Source: Dyella marensis (GTDB taxonomy: Bacteria; Pseudomonadota; Gammaproteobacteria; Xanthomonadales; Rhodanobacteraceae). Taken from it: 64,000 bases of DNA. Location: positions 1-64,000 of the forward strand of contig NZ_FONH01000008.1 of assembly GCF_900112865.1 (NCBI RefSeq). The letters run 5' to 3'. The position numbers and the translations under genes are program-made. Positions 9,951 through 17,563 of the stretch are shown here, in pieces; positions within the stretch are counted from its first letter, which is position 1, and each line of letters opens with the position of its first letter. The notes below the pieces were generated by a model that saw only the letters and a list, made by a program, of their open reading frames with translations, had not been told where the DNA came from and did no database searches.

Positions 9951-11917
9951 TGTGCGGCATCGCCGGTCTGTGGATTCCCGCGGGCGCGCCGCGCGAGCGC
10001 CTGGAGCGACAGGCGCTGGCCATGACCACCCGGCTGTTGCATCGCGGGCCGGATGACGGCGGCGTGTGGAGCGACGAGGCATCCGGCATCGCGCTGGCGC
10101 AGCGTCGCCTGGCCATCATCGATCTTTCGCCGGCGGGGCATCAGCCGATGCACTCGGCCTGCGGGCGCTATGCGGCCGTGTTCAACGGCGAGATCTACAA
10201 CCATCTGGACCTGCGCGCGCGACTGGCCGCCGAAGGGCAGGCGCCGATGTGGCGCGGCCATTCGGATACCGAGACCCTGGTGGCCTGCATCGCCGCCTGG
10301 GGCCTGGAGCCCGCGCTGCAGGCCTGCATCGGCATGTTCGCGCTGGCGTTGTGGGACCGCCGCGAGCGCAGCCTGGCGCTGGCGCGCGACCGCCTGGGCG
10401 AGAAGCCGCTGTACTACGGCTGGCAGGGCGATGCGCTGCTGTTCGGCTCCGAGCTGAAGGCATTGAAGGCGTACGAGGGTTTCCGTCCCGACGTGGACCG
10501 CGATGCGCTGACCCTGCTGCTGCGGCACAACTGCGTGCCGGCGCCGTACAGCATCTATCGCGGCATCGCCAAGCTGCGGCCCGGCCACGTGCTGCGCCTG
10601 CAGGCGGGCGGGCCGCGCGATGCGGAGCCGCAACCATACTGGCGCTACAACGACGTGGTCGCCGCCGGCCTGGCCGAGCCGTTCTTCGGCAGCGACCGGG
10701 ACGCCATCGATGCACTGGAGACGCAGATCGCACAGAGCGTGCGCGCGCAGATGCTGGCCGACGTGCCGCTCGGCGCCTTCCTGAGCGGCGGCATCGACAG
10801 CAGCACCATCGTCGCGCTGATGCAGAAGCAGAGCGGCCGGCCGGTGAAGACCTTCACGATAGGCTTCGGCGAAGACGGCTACGACGAGGCGACCCACGCC
10901 AAGGCGGTCGCCGCGCACCTGGGCACCGAGCACACCGAGCTGTACGTGCGGCCCGAGGATGCGCTGGCGGTGATCCCCAAGCTGCCCTCGATGTATTGCG
11001 AGCCGTTCGCCGACAGCTCGCAGATTCCGACTTATCTGGTCAGCCAGCTGGCGCGCCGCCACGTCACCGTCGCGCTCAGCGGCGATGCCGGCGACGAACT
11101 GTTCGGCGGCTACAACCGTTACCTCGCCGCGCGGCGGGTGTGGGAACGCATGCAACGCCTGCCGTCGTTCGTGCGCCACGCCGCCGCCGGCGCCTTGCGC
11201 GCGGTGCCGCCGGCCACCTGGGACCGCTGGTACGAGCGCGCCCGCGTACTGCTGCCCAAGCGCATGCACGTCGCCACGCCCGGCGACAAGGCGCAGAAGC
11301 TGGCCGGCGTGCTGGCGCTGTCCAGCGGCGAGCAGTTCTTCCACCAGCTCACCAGCCAGTGGAGCGATCCGGAAAACCTGGTGCAGGGCGCGGCCGAGCC
11401 ATCGACCCTGCTCACCGATCCGCAGGCCTGGCCGCAGACCGACAGCTTCGAGCACTGGATGATGGCGATGGATGCGCAGGCCTACATGGCCGACGACATC
11501 CTGGTGAAGGTCGATCGCGCGGCCATGGCCAACAGCCTGGAAACGCGCGTGCCCTTGCTCGATCCGCGGGTAGTCGCGCTGGCCTGGCGCATGCCGCTGC
11601 ACCTGAAGATCCGCGACGGCCAGGGCAAGTGGCTGCTGCGCCAGGTGCTGTACCGGCACGTGCCGAAGGAACTGATCGAGCGCCCCAAGCAGGGCTTCGG
11701 CGTGCCGCTCGACAGCTGGCTGCGCGGCCCGCTGCGCGACTGGGCGGAAAGCCTGCTCGACGAGGGCCGCCTGCGCCGCGAGGGTTATCTGCGGCATGCG
11801 CCGATCCGGCGCGTGTGGAACGAGCATCTGAGCGGCAAGCGCAACTGGCAGCACCAGCTGTGGAACGTGTTGATGTTCCAGGCCTGGCTGGGCGCCGAAC
11901 AGGGGGAAACGGCATGA
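9950..11917 (+). CDS. asnB: asparagine synthetase B-like glutamine amidotransferase
   Basis: A 655-residue protein with the two AsnB domains. The class II (Ntn) glutaminase has its nucleophile as Cys2 (MCGIAGLW), followed by RGPDDGG and FNGEIYNH. The ATP-pyrophosphatase synthetase domain has its P-loop SGGIDSS near residues 278-284, plus ALSGDAGDELFGGYNRY and VDRAAMANSLETRVPLLD. True AsnB makes asparagine from aspartate; relatives inside polysaccharide clusters amidate the carboxyl group of uronic acids. Lying here between glycosyltransferase genes and near wlbABC, a sugar-amidating role is plausible but unproven. It overlaps the previous stop by one base. Confidence 0.9.
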   Translation: MCGIAGLWIPAGAPRERLERQALAMTTRLLHRGPDDGGVWSDEASGIALAQRRLAIIDLSPAGHQPMHSACGRYAAVFNGEIYNHLDLRARLAAEGQAPMWRGHSDTETLVACIAAWGLEPALQACIGMFALALWDRRERSLALARDRLGEKPLYYGWQGDALLFGSELKALKAYEGFRPDVDRDALTLLLRHNCVPAPYSIYRGIAKLRPGHVLRLQAGGPRDAEPQPYWRYNDVVAAGLAEPFFGSDRDAIDALETQIAQSVRAQMLADVPLGAFLSGGIDSSTIVALMQKQSGRPVKTFTIGFGEDGYDEATHAKAVAAHLGTEHTELYVRPEDALAVIPKLPSMYCEPFADSSQIPTYLVSQLARRHVTVALSGDAGDELFGGYNRYLAARRVWERMQRLPSFVRHAAAGALRAVPPATWDRWYERARVLLPKRMHVATPGDKAQKLAGVLALSSGEQFFHQLTSQWSDPENLVQGAAEPSTLLTDPQAWPQTDSFEHWMMAMDAQAYMADDILVKVDRAAMANSLETRVPLLDPRVVALAWRMPLHLKIRDGQGKWLLRQVLYRHVPKELIERPKQGFGVPLDSWLRGPLRDWAESLLDEGRLRREGYLRHAPIRRVWNEHLSGKRNWQHQLWNVLMFQAWLGAEQGETA

Positions 11918-12001
11918 ACGCGATTGAGCCGCGGAGGCGCACGCGCCGCCTGTGGCGAAGCCGCGCCCACGATCCTTACTCCCTGAGCGGCAAGCCATCC
12001 C

Positions 12002-13174
12002 ATGAAGATCGTCCTGTTCGCCAATACCGACTGGTATCTCTACAACTTCCGGCGCTCGCTGGCGCTGGCGCTGCATAAGGCCGGCCACGAGCTGCTGCTG
12101 CTTTCGCCGCCGGGTCCGTACGGCGAGAAGCTGCGTGCGCTGGGCCTGCGCTGGGAGCCGGTGCCGATGGAGCGGCGCAGCCTCAATCCGCTGCGCGAGC
12201 TGGCGCTGCTGCGTTATCTGACCCGGCTGCTCAAGCGCGAGCGGCCGGCGCTGGTACACGGCTTCACCATCAAGTGCGCTGTCTACGGCTCGCTCGCCGC
12301 GCGTCTCGCCGGCGTGCCGGCGCGGGTCAATGCGGTGGCCGGCATGGGCTACGTGTTCACCAGCAATGATCTGAAGGCGCGCGCGCTGCGCCCCGTGGTA
12401 CGTGCACTGTTGCGGCTGGCGCTGGACGGCGAGGGCGCGCGGCTGATCCTGCAGAACAGCGACGACGTCGCGCTGTTCGAGCGCGCCGGGCTGGTCGATC
12501 CGGGGCGCATCCGGCTGGTGCGCGGTTCGGGCGTGGACTGCTGGCGTTTCGTCAAGCGCACGGGCGAGCGTTCGGGCGGGCCGCTGCGCGTGCTGGTCGC
12601 GGCGCGTCTGCTGTGGGACAAGGGTCTGGAGGAATACGTGGCGGCGGCGCGCGAGCTGCTGGCCGAAGGCCGGCGCATCGAGTTCCTGCTCGCCGGCACG
12701 CCGGATCCCGGCAATCCCGCCGCGGTGCCGGAAGACACCGTGCGCGGCTGGGTCAACGAGGGCGTGGTGAACTGGCTGGGCCACGTCGAGGACATGCCGA
12801 CCCTGCTCGGCGCGGTCGATGTGGTGGCGCTGCCGAGCTATCGCGAAGGCCTGCCCAAGACGCTGATCGAAGCAGCCGCCTGCGCGCAGCCGCTGATCAC
12901 CACCGATGTGCCGGGCTGCCGCGAAGTGGTGACCGACGATGTCGACGGCCTGCTGGTGCCGGTGCGCGACGGCAAGGCGCTGGCGCACGCGATCCGCCGC
13001 CTGCACGACGATCCCGCGCTGGCGCGCCGGCTCGGCGAGGCGGCGTGGGCCAAGGCGCATGCGGAATTCGACGAGCGCATCGTGATCCGCCGCACCGTGG
13101 ATGTGTATCGCGAACTGTGCGGACCGCTGGAGATGCCGGCGGAGCAGGTGGCGCGCGAACGGCGCGTCGCCTGA
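12002..13174 (+). CDS. glycosyltransferase, GT4 family (PglA/WbpU-like)
   Basis: A 390-residue GT-B protein. The N-terminus IVLFANTDWYLYNFRRSLALAL and the VNAVAGMGYVFTS segment are hallmarks of the GT4 subgroup that adds the second sugar to undecaprenyl-PP-HexNAc (PglA, WbpU types). The donor domain has VLVAARLLWDKGLEEYV, LPSYREGLPKTLIEAAACAQPLITTDVPGCREVV and a long C-terminal tail. The gene is separated from asnB by 84 bases, the largest gap within the cluster, so it may have its own ribosome site. The position and subgroup suggest it acts early, on the WecA product, but this is inference. Confidence 0.87.
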   Translation: MKIVLFANTDWYLYNFRRSLALALHKAGHELLLLSPPGPYGEKLRALGLRWEPVPMERRSLNPLRELALLRYLTRLLKRERPALVHGFTIKCAVYGSLAARLAGVPARVNAVAGMGYVFTSNDLKARALRPVVRALLRLALDGEGARLILQNSDDVALFERAGLVDPGRIRLVRGSGVDCWRFVKRTGERSGGPLRVLVAARLLWDKGLEEYVAAARELLAEGRRIEFLLAGTPDPGNPAAVPEDTVRGWVNEGVVNWLGHVEDMPTLLGAVDVVALPSYREGLPKTLIEAAACAQPLITTDVPGCREVVTDDVDGLLVPVRDGKALAHAIRRLHDDPALARRLGEAAWAKAHAEFDERIVIRRTVDVYRELCGPLEMPAEQVARERRVA

Positions 13175-13190
13175 AGTTCTTGCGTCCCGC

Positions 13191-13270
13191 GGCGCGCCGA
13201 TCGCAAGGGCGGCGTGCCGATCGTAAGGGCGGCGTGCCGATCGTAAGGGCGGCGTGCCGATCGTAAGGAA
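13191..13270 (+). repeat. four tandem copies of a 20-bp unit
   Basis: Four head-to-tail copies of the unit GGCGTGCCGATCGTAAGGGC run from just after the glycosyltransferase stop. The first copy differs at two places (GCGCCGATCGCAAG) and the last copy ends in GGAA rather than GGGC. The array lies in the 225-base gap before the beta-helix gene. No direct-repeat/spacer pattern is present, so it is not a CRISPR. Function is unknown. Confidence 0.9.
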
Positions 13271-13399
13271 TGGATTCATGCGCGAGTAAACCCCGCGCGC
13301 GCGCGAGCCCATAGACTCGGGCGTTCCGGGGGAAGCCGACCCTAGGCGCATGCCGCGATGGCGTGCGCTCGACAGCGATCCGCTCCGAGGAACACTGAC

Positions 13400-14842
13400 A
13401 TGCCCGACACGCCGGCCAACGTACTGGACTTCCTGCCCAAGGAAGAACACACGGCGATCCGCGCCGGACGCAGCGGCTACGACTGCACCGCCGGCATCCA
13501 GAAGGCCATCGACGGCTCGCGCCGGGTGCTGATTCCCGCGGGCGTCTATCCGGTCAAGCAGTTGAACCTGCGCTCGGGGCTGGAGCTGTACGGCGAGGGC
13601 GCCTCCAGCGAGCTGCGTTCCTTCGACGACTCGCTGGCGTCGGAATTCATGCTGGCCACCTACGTGAAGGATGGCGGCACGCCGCGCGTGGCCGACAATA
13701 TGCGCGACATCCACCTGCACGACCTGAAGCTCAACGGGCGCGTCGGCGAGTTCGGCTACGCGCAGTACTACTACCTGCTGGCGGTGAACGCGACCTCGGA
13801 CCTGACCGTGGAGCGGATGACCTTCTTCGGCTTCCGCGGCGACGGCATGTACGTCGGCTCGGGCACCAAGTCCAATACCGAGCGCCACAACGAACGCGTC
13901 ACCGTGCGCGACTGCGTGTTCGACGGCGCGGTGAAGGACAACCGCAACGGGTTGTCGATCATCGACTGCGATACCTTGCTGGTGGAGAACTGCACGTTCC
14001 GCAATATCGGCAACGCCAAGCTGTCGCGCTCGGTCGGCGGCATCGATTTCGAGCCGGACCACGACTTCAGCGTGTACCGCAATGTGATCATCCGGCGCTG
14101 CAACTTCGTCGATATCGATACGGTGAACACCGCCGGCATCACCTTCTTCAACGGGCACCAGAAGGGCGGCAACATCGGTAACTGGCAGGTGCTCGACTGC
14201 CAGTTCCGCAACTGCTACTGGGGCATCGACAGCTCCACGCGGCCGAAGACGGCGGCGGACATGCCGGACAACCTCACCGTGCGCAACTGCCATTTCCTCA
14301 ATTCCGTGCGCACGGACCTGGCGATCAAGGGCCTGAGCGGTGCGCGCGTGATGGGCTGCATCTTCGAGCGCTCGCCGCCCGGCAATGGTCCCGGCGGCGA
14401 TGCGATCCGGCTCGGCGACATGGCCTCCGCGCGCAGCCGCAACGCGGTGAACGCGGTGATCACCGGCAATACCTTCATCGGCATCCGGCCGCAGATGGGC
14501 GCGATCGGCGTGCTCGGCGTGAGCGGGCTGGTGGTGGCCGGCAATACCTTCAGCGATATCTACGGCACCTGCATCAACTTCTCCGAGGACGAGTCGGCCG
14601 ACAGTGCGCGGCATATCGACTCGGTGGTGATCTCGGGGAATACGATCCGGCGCACGCGCACCATCGCCTCCGGCCGGCCGGTGCCGATGGCCTTCCTCAG
14701 CACCGGCAAGAAGCTGCAGATCAGCAAGGGCGACGTTCGGCTGGATGCGCAGTCGTTCGAGTACGACAACCAGGTCGATGCCGGCGTGCCGCGCGTAGCG
14801 AATGGCGCGGCGGTGGAATTCGGCGGCAAGCTGCGCGACTGA
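13400..14842 (+). CDS. right-handed parallel beta-helix protein (pectate lyase-3/tailspike-like)
   Basis: A 480-residue protein. The N-terminal TAGIQKAIDGSRRVLIPAGVYPVKQ is the start signature of pectate-lyase-superfamily beta-helices. Many short repeated strands follow, with ladders such as VENCTFRNIGNAK, IIRRCNFVDID, VLDCQFRNCYWGI, LTVRNCHFLNSV and VITGNTFIGI. Family members are polysaccharide lyases, hydrolases, epimerases or phage tailspikes. The chosen ATG 13400 follows GAGGAACACTGAC and gives MPDTPANVLDFLPKEEHT; no signal peptide is visible there or in the short in-frame extension back to 13358. It is the last + strand gene of the cluster. Catalytic residues cannot be assigned, so its reaction is unknown. 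Confidence 0.8.
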   Translation: MPDTPANVLDFLPKEEHTAIRAGRSGYDCTAGIQKAIDGSRRVLIPAGVYPVKQLNLRSGLELYGEGASSELRSFDDSLASEFMLATYVKDGGTPRVADNMRDIHLHDLKLNGRVGEFGYAQYYYLLAVNATSDLTVERMTFFGFRGDGMYVGSGTKSNTERHNERVTVRDCVFDGAVKDNRNGLSIIDCDTLLVENCTFRNIGNAKLSRSVGGIDFEPDHDFSVYRNVIIRRCNFVDIDTVNTAGITFFNGHQKGGNIGNWQVLDCQFRNCYWGIDSSTRPKTAADMPDNLTVRNCHFLNSVRTDLAIKGLSGARVMGCIFERSPPGNGPGGDAIRLGDMASARSRNAVNAVITGNTFIGIRPQMGAIGVLGVSGLVVAGNTFSDIYGTCINFSEDESADSARHIDSVVISGNTIRRTRTIASGRPVPMAFLSTGKKLQISKGDVRLDAQSFEYDNQVDAGVPRVANGAAVEFGGKLRD

Positions 14843-14918
14843 CGTAGGTTGGGGTGATAACCCCAACATTGCGTTGCGCATAAGGGCAGCCATGTTGGGG
14901 TTATCACCCCAACCTACG
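14843..14918. repeat. long perfect inverted repeat (26-bp arms), interspersed REP-like element
   Basis: Arms at 14843-14868 and 14893-14918 are exact reverse complements, separated by 24 bases. Each arm itself contains a smaller palindrome (GGGGTGATAACCCC). The outer ends CGTAGGTTGGGGTGA match the element at 22860-22953. It lies between two convergent genes and could act as a bidirectional transcription stop, although no T-tract follows. The right arm supplies the TAG stop of the - strand gene. Confidence 0.9.
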
Positions 14919-15654
14919 CCCAGCCGCGCAGCCGGTAGACCCACAGGCCGATGTACTCGTGCAGGATGTGCGAGGTCTCGAACAGGACCGCGCGACGCGG
15001 TTGCCAGCCGTTGCCCGGCGCACGCACGGAAGGCGGCAGGGCGGGCGCGGGAATCACGTGCAGGCCCTGCTTCTCGAAGCTCGCTGCCGCGCGTGGCATA
15101 TGTGCAGGCGAGGTCACCAGCAGCACGGTGTGCGCGCCGTCGTTGCGCAGCAGTGCCGCGCAGTTGCGCGCGTTCTCGTAGGTGGTAAGGCTGGCGCTCT
15201 CCAGGCGTACCGCCGCCGGGGGTACGCCCTGGCGCTCCAGCATCGCCGCCATGCGCCGCGCATCGCCGGCGCCTGACAGGAGCACTGCCGGAGCGCGATC
15301 CGCGTGGAACAGCAGGTAGCCGAAGCCCACGCGGCTGTTGGCGATGGCGTCGCCGCCTTCGTCGCGCCAGCTTTCCTTCTCGTCGGCGAGCGCCTCGCCG
15401 CCCAGCACGACGATGGCGTCGGCCTTGGGATAGTCCGCGGCCGGTTGCATGGCGTACTGGCCTTCCAGCCAGCGCTGCAGGCCATGCGCAAAGACCGGCG
15501 TCGCGCACAGCAGCAGCCACAGCGGTGCGATCGCGGCGACGCCGAGGCCGAGGCGGTAACGCCGGAACAGCAGAAACAGCAGCGCGATCGCGCCAAGCAG
15601 CCACGCCTGTACGTAGGGGTGGCTGATGCTCAGGTTGACCAGTCGGTCAAGCAC
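14914..15654 (-). CDS. YdcF/SanA-like DUF218 membrane protein
   Basis: A 246-residue protein with two N-terminal hydrophobic segments (about residues 15-30 and 35-58). A DUF218 domain follows: ADAIVVLGGEAL (residues ~79-90), LLSGAGDARRMAAML, ESASLTTYENARNCAALL and VLLVTSPAHMPRAAASFEKQG. The family (YdcF, SanA, ElyC) is linked to envelope and undecaprenyl-phosphate metabolism but has no firmly assigned reaction. It follows wecA on the same strand with a 33-base gap containing a hairpin, so the two may be one operon. Its TAG stop lies inside the right arm of the inverted repeat. Confidence 0.85.
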   Translation of the reverse strand: MLDRLVNLSISHPYVQAWLLGAIALLFLLFRRYRLGLGVAAIAPLWLLLCATPVFAHGLQRWLEGQYAMQPAADYPKADAIVVLGGEALADEKESWRDEGGDAIANSRVGFGYLLFHADRAPAVLLSGAGDARRMAAMLERQGVPPAAVRLESASLTTYENARNCAALLRNDGAHTVLLVTSPAHMPRAAASFEKQGLHVIPAPALPPSVRAPGNGWQPRRAVLFETSHILHEYIGLWVYRLRGWA

Positions 15655-15660
15655 GGCGTG

Positions 15661-15681
15661 GCGGAAGCATGGCGCTTCCGC
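15661..15681 (-). terminator. hairpin between wecA and the YdcF-family gene
   Basis: GCGGAAGC at 15661-15668 pairs with GCTTCCGC at 15674-15681 around a 5-base loop. No T-run follows on either strand, so it may be an attenuator or mRNA-stability element rather than a full terminator. Confidence 0.4.
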
Positions 15682-15687
15682 ATCCCG

Positions 15688-16737
15688 TCACTGCCCGCGC
15701 TGCTGCACCGCCTGGCTCGCGGCGATGGTGGAGCGGCGCGTGGTGCACACGATGTAGGTCAGCAGCAGCAGGCCGAACAGGCCCAGGCTGGCCAGCTGGC
15801 CGTAGTCGTGGATGAGATGGCCGATGAAGGCCAGCAGGATCGAGGCGATCACCAGCACCACCAGGGTCATGCGCGGGCTCAGGCCGGTGCGCAGCAGGAT
15901 GTGGTGGATATGGCCGCGGTCGGGCTTGAACGGCGACTGGTGGTTGCGCATGCGGCGGCACATCACCGCCAGCGTGTCCAGCGCGGGCAGGGCCACGCAC
16001 CACAGCACGTCGGTGGGCAGCAGGTCGGAGCCGGGGCTCTGGCTAAGGTCGATCAGCGCCCAGCCGAGCAGATAACCCAGCACGGTGCTGCCGGCGTCGC
16101 CCATGAAGATTTTGCGGCCGAACAGGCCGAGGTTGGTGGCGAGATAGGGAATCATCGCCGCGCCGAGCATGGCGATCAGAACCGTGACGCCCGGCGTGAC
16201 GCCGCTGTGATGGAACGCGAAGATCGAGCCGATGCCGACCAGGCCCATGCTGCCGGACAGGCCATCGATGCCATCCATCATGTTGAACGCGTTGAGCAGT
16301 CCGATCACGGCGATCAGCGTCACCGGAATGCCGAGCGGGCCCAGCTGAAGCTGAACGCCGTTGAGCGTGCCGAGCGAACGGATATAGACGTCTGTACTGC
16401 CAATCATCACGAACACGGCCAGCGTCTGAACGATGAGCCGCGTACGCACGCTCAGCTCGTGGCGGTCGTCGAGCGAACCCATGATGGTGAGGCCGGCCGC
16501 AGTGGTCAGCAGCATGCGGCTCATCTGGGTGGCATCGCCGTACCACCAGGCGCCGACGAACACGCCGCAGAACATCGCCAGGCCGCCTACCAGGGGCACG
16601 CTGCCTTTGTGCTGCTTGCGGTCGTTGGGGCGGTCCAGCAGGCCCAGCGGCTCTGCCAGGCGGCGCAGAAGGACAATCGCCACCGCAGAGGTGAACAAGG
16701 CCGCAGCGCAGGCGAGCATCGTTCTTGTGTCGTGCAT
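15688..16737 (-). CDS. wecA: undecaprenyl-phosphate N-acetylhexosamine-1-phosphate transferase (WecA-like)
   Basis: A 349-residue polyprenol-phosphate hexose-N-acetyl-1-P transferase with about 10-11 membrane segments. Signature motifs are LDRPNDRKQHKGSVPLVGG (residues ~33-51), GSLDDRHELS, NAFNMMDGIDGLSG, FMGDAGSTVLGY and the C-terminal RGHIHHILL. It would start repeat-unit synthesis by moving GlcNAc-1-P or a related HexNAc-1-P onto undecaprenyl phosphate. The start ATG 16737 follows GAGGAAGCCGCGAT; a longer open frame to 16908 lacks family similarity. It is a good candidate for the initiating enzyme of the cluster at 1-14.9 kb, although it is transcribed oppositely. Confidence 0.9.
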   Translation of the reverse strand: MHDTRTMLACAAALFTSAVAIVLLRRLAEPLGLLDRPNDRKQHKGSVPLVGGLAMFCGVFVGAWWYGDATQMSRMLLTTAAGLTIMGSLDDRHELSVRTRLIVQTLAVFVMIGSTDVYIRSLGTLNGVQLQLGPLGIPVTLIAVIGLLNAFNMMDGIDGLSGSMGLVGIGSIFAFHHSGVTPGVTVLIAMLGAAMIPYLATNLGLFGRKIFMGDAGSTVLGYLLGWALIDLSQSPGSDLLPTDVLWCVALPALDTLAVMCRRMRNHQSPFKPDRGHIHHILLRTGLSPRMTLVVLVIASILLAFIGHLIHDYGQLASLGLFGLLLLTYIVCTTRRSTIAASQAVQQRGQ

Positions 16738-17085
16738 ATCGCGGCTTCCTCGGGGCAATCCAGTGGGGATGGCTCGCGTCGAATGGAGCGTCACGCGTCG
16801 CCTATCATCGCTCGCTTCTGCGAAGCGGGGATGACAAGAAGCTGATCGAGTGATTCGCAAGATGAAAATCTTGAGCGACATCACGAACCCGCAACGAAGA
16901 TGATCCATACGTGTGAATGATCTTCGCGGGGAAGGGCAACTCTAAGCGATGTAAGTGAACGTCTAGTGGATTTTTCTCAAGTCGGGTTGGTGTTGGTTCA
17001 GTCATCCACGCACGAACGACGCTACAGTCCAGTCGCTTCACACCCCGCATCTCCGCCATCACGCGACGCACCGAAGAGGATGCTC
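16738..17085. other. divergent intergenic region between wecA and the gfcA-like gene
   Basis: 348 bases without a convincing gene. It is more AT-rich than its surroundings around 16850-17000. It contains small hairpins: CGCTTC/GAAGCG (16813-16827), CAAGAT/ATCTTG with a GAAA loop (16858-16873), and CGAAGAT/ATCTTCG arms at 16895-16901 and 16920-16926. It must hold promoters for both flanking genes, but no clean -35/-10 pair was recognised. An 88-codon - strand open frame inside it shows no protein-like features. Confidence 0.6.
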
Positions 17086-17406
17086 ATGAAACTTCTTGCC
17101 GCTTCCATTGCAGTGACGACCACCCTGCTCATCGCCGGCACCGCATTCGCGCAGCAAGCGCAGAACGCACAGCAGCAGCCGACCACCGTGAATCAGATGA
17201 TTCAGCAGCAGCAGGTCAAGCCGGCCACGCCAGCGCAGCTGATCTCGCCCAAGAGCGCCAAGGGCGCCGCGCACGGCAACATGAAGGCCAATCACCAGGG
17301 TGCAGGCGCGGCGGCCGCAGCGGCCGTTGCAGGCACCGGTGGCACGGGTACGGGCGGCACCGGTACCGGTGGCACCGGCACCACGGGCACCACCGGCACG
17401 CATTGA
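17086..17406 (+). CDS. small secreted Gly/Thr-rich protein, GfcA/YjbE-like
   Basis: A 106-residue protein with a clear Sec signal peptide (MKLLAASIAVTTTLLIAGTAFA, cleavage after AFA). A Gln-rich middle segment (QQAQNAQQQPTTVNQMIQQQQ) follows, then an Ala run, then a tail of TGGTGTGG-type repeats ending in TTGTH. ATG 17086 is preferred to ATG 17080 because GAGGA lies 6 bases upstream. E. coli GfcA and YjbE are likewise short exported Thr/Gly/Ala-rich proteins at the head of the gfcABCDE and yjbEFGH operons. This gene sits directly ahead of wza-gfcBCD. The match is by composition, length and position, not by alignable sequence. Confidence 0.65.
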   Translation: MKLLAASIAVTTTLLIAGTAFAQQAQNAQQQPTTVNQMIQQQQVKPATPAQLISPKSAKGAAHGNMKANHQGAGAAAAAAVAGTGGTGTGGTGTGGTGTTGTTGTH

Positions 17407-17563
17407 TCGGTTCTTAACGACGCGTTCGCAGAAGCGGGCGCGTCGCGAGGCCTGATGTCCATGATGGACGCCAGGCCCAGCATGTCTCACGTCATCGGTA
17501 GGGGGCCGAGGATCCAAGTCCGCCGCATGCGCCGGCGTTCGCGATTATCGAAGGGCTCTACGG

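Noticed and set aside
11914-12078. 55-codon frame after asnB
   Set aside because: It overlaps the well-supported start of the next glycosyltransferase by 77 bases, is Arg-rich and shows no domain or signal.
13191-13270. CRISPR-like array
   Set aside because: The units abut with no spacers between them, so it is a simple tandem repeat.
13400-14842. Prophage tailspike gene
   Set aside because: Although the fold is similar, no phage structural, integrase or lysis genes flank it; it lies in the polysaccharide gene cluster.
9887-15604. 5.7-kb open frame (1905 codons) on the - strand antisense to asnB, a glycosyltransferase and the beta-helix gene
   Set aside because: It crosses several well-supported + strand genes and ends in another gene's frame. 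Its composition is Arg/Ala/His/Gln-rich, as expected when high-GC codon bias removes stops from the complementary frame.
15304-16845. 513-codon + strand frame antisense to wecA and the YdcF-family gene
   Set aside because: His/Gln/Ala-rich shadow of two clear - strand genes.
16805-17071. 88-codon - strand frame in the wecA-gfcA intergenic region
   Set aside because: No ribosome site, no recognisable motif, and it covers likely promoter sequence.
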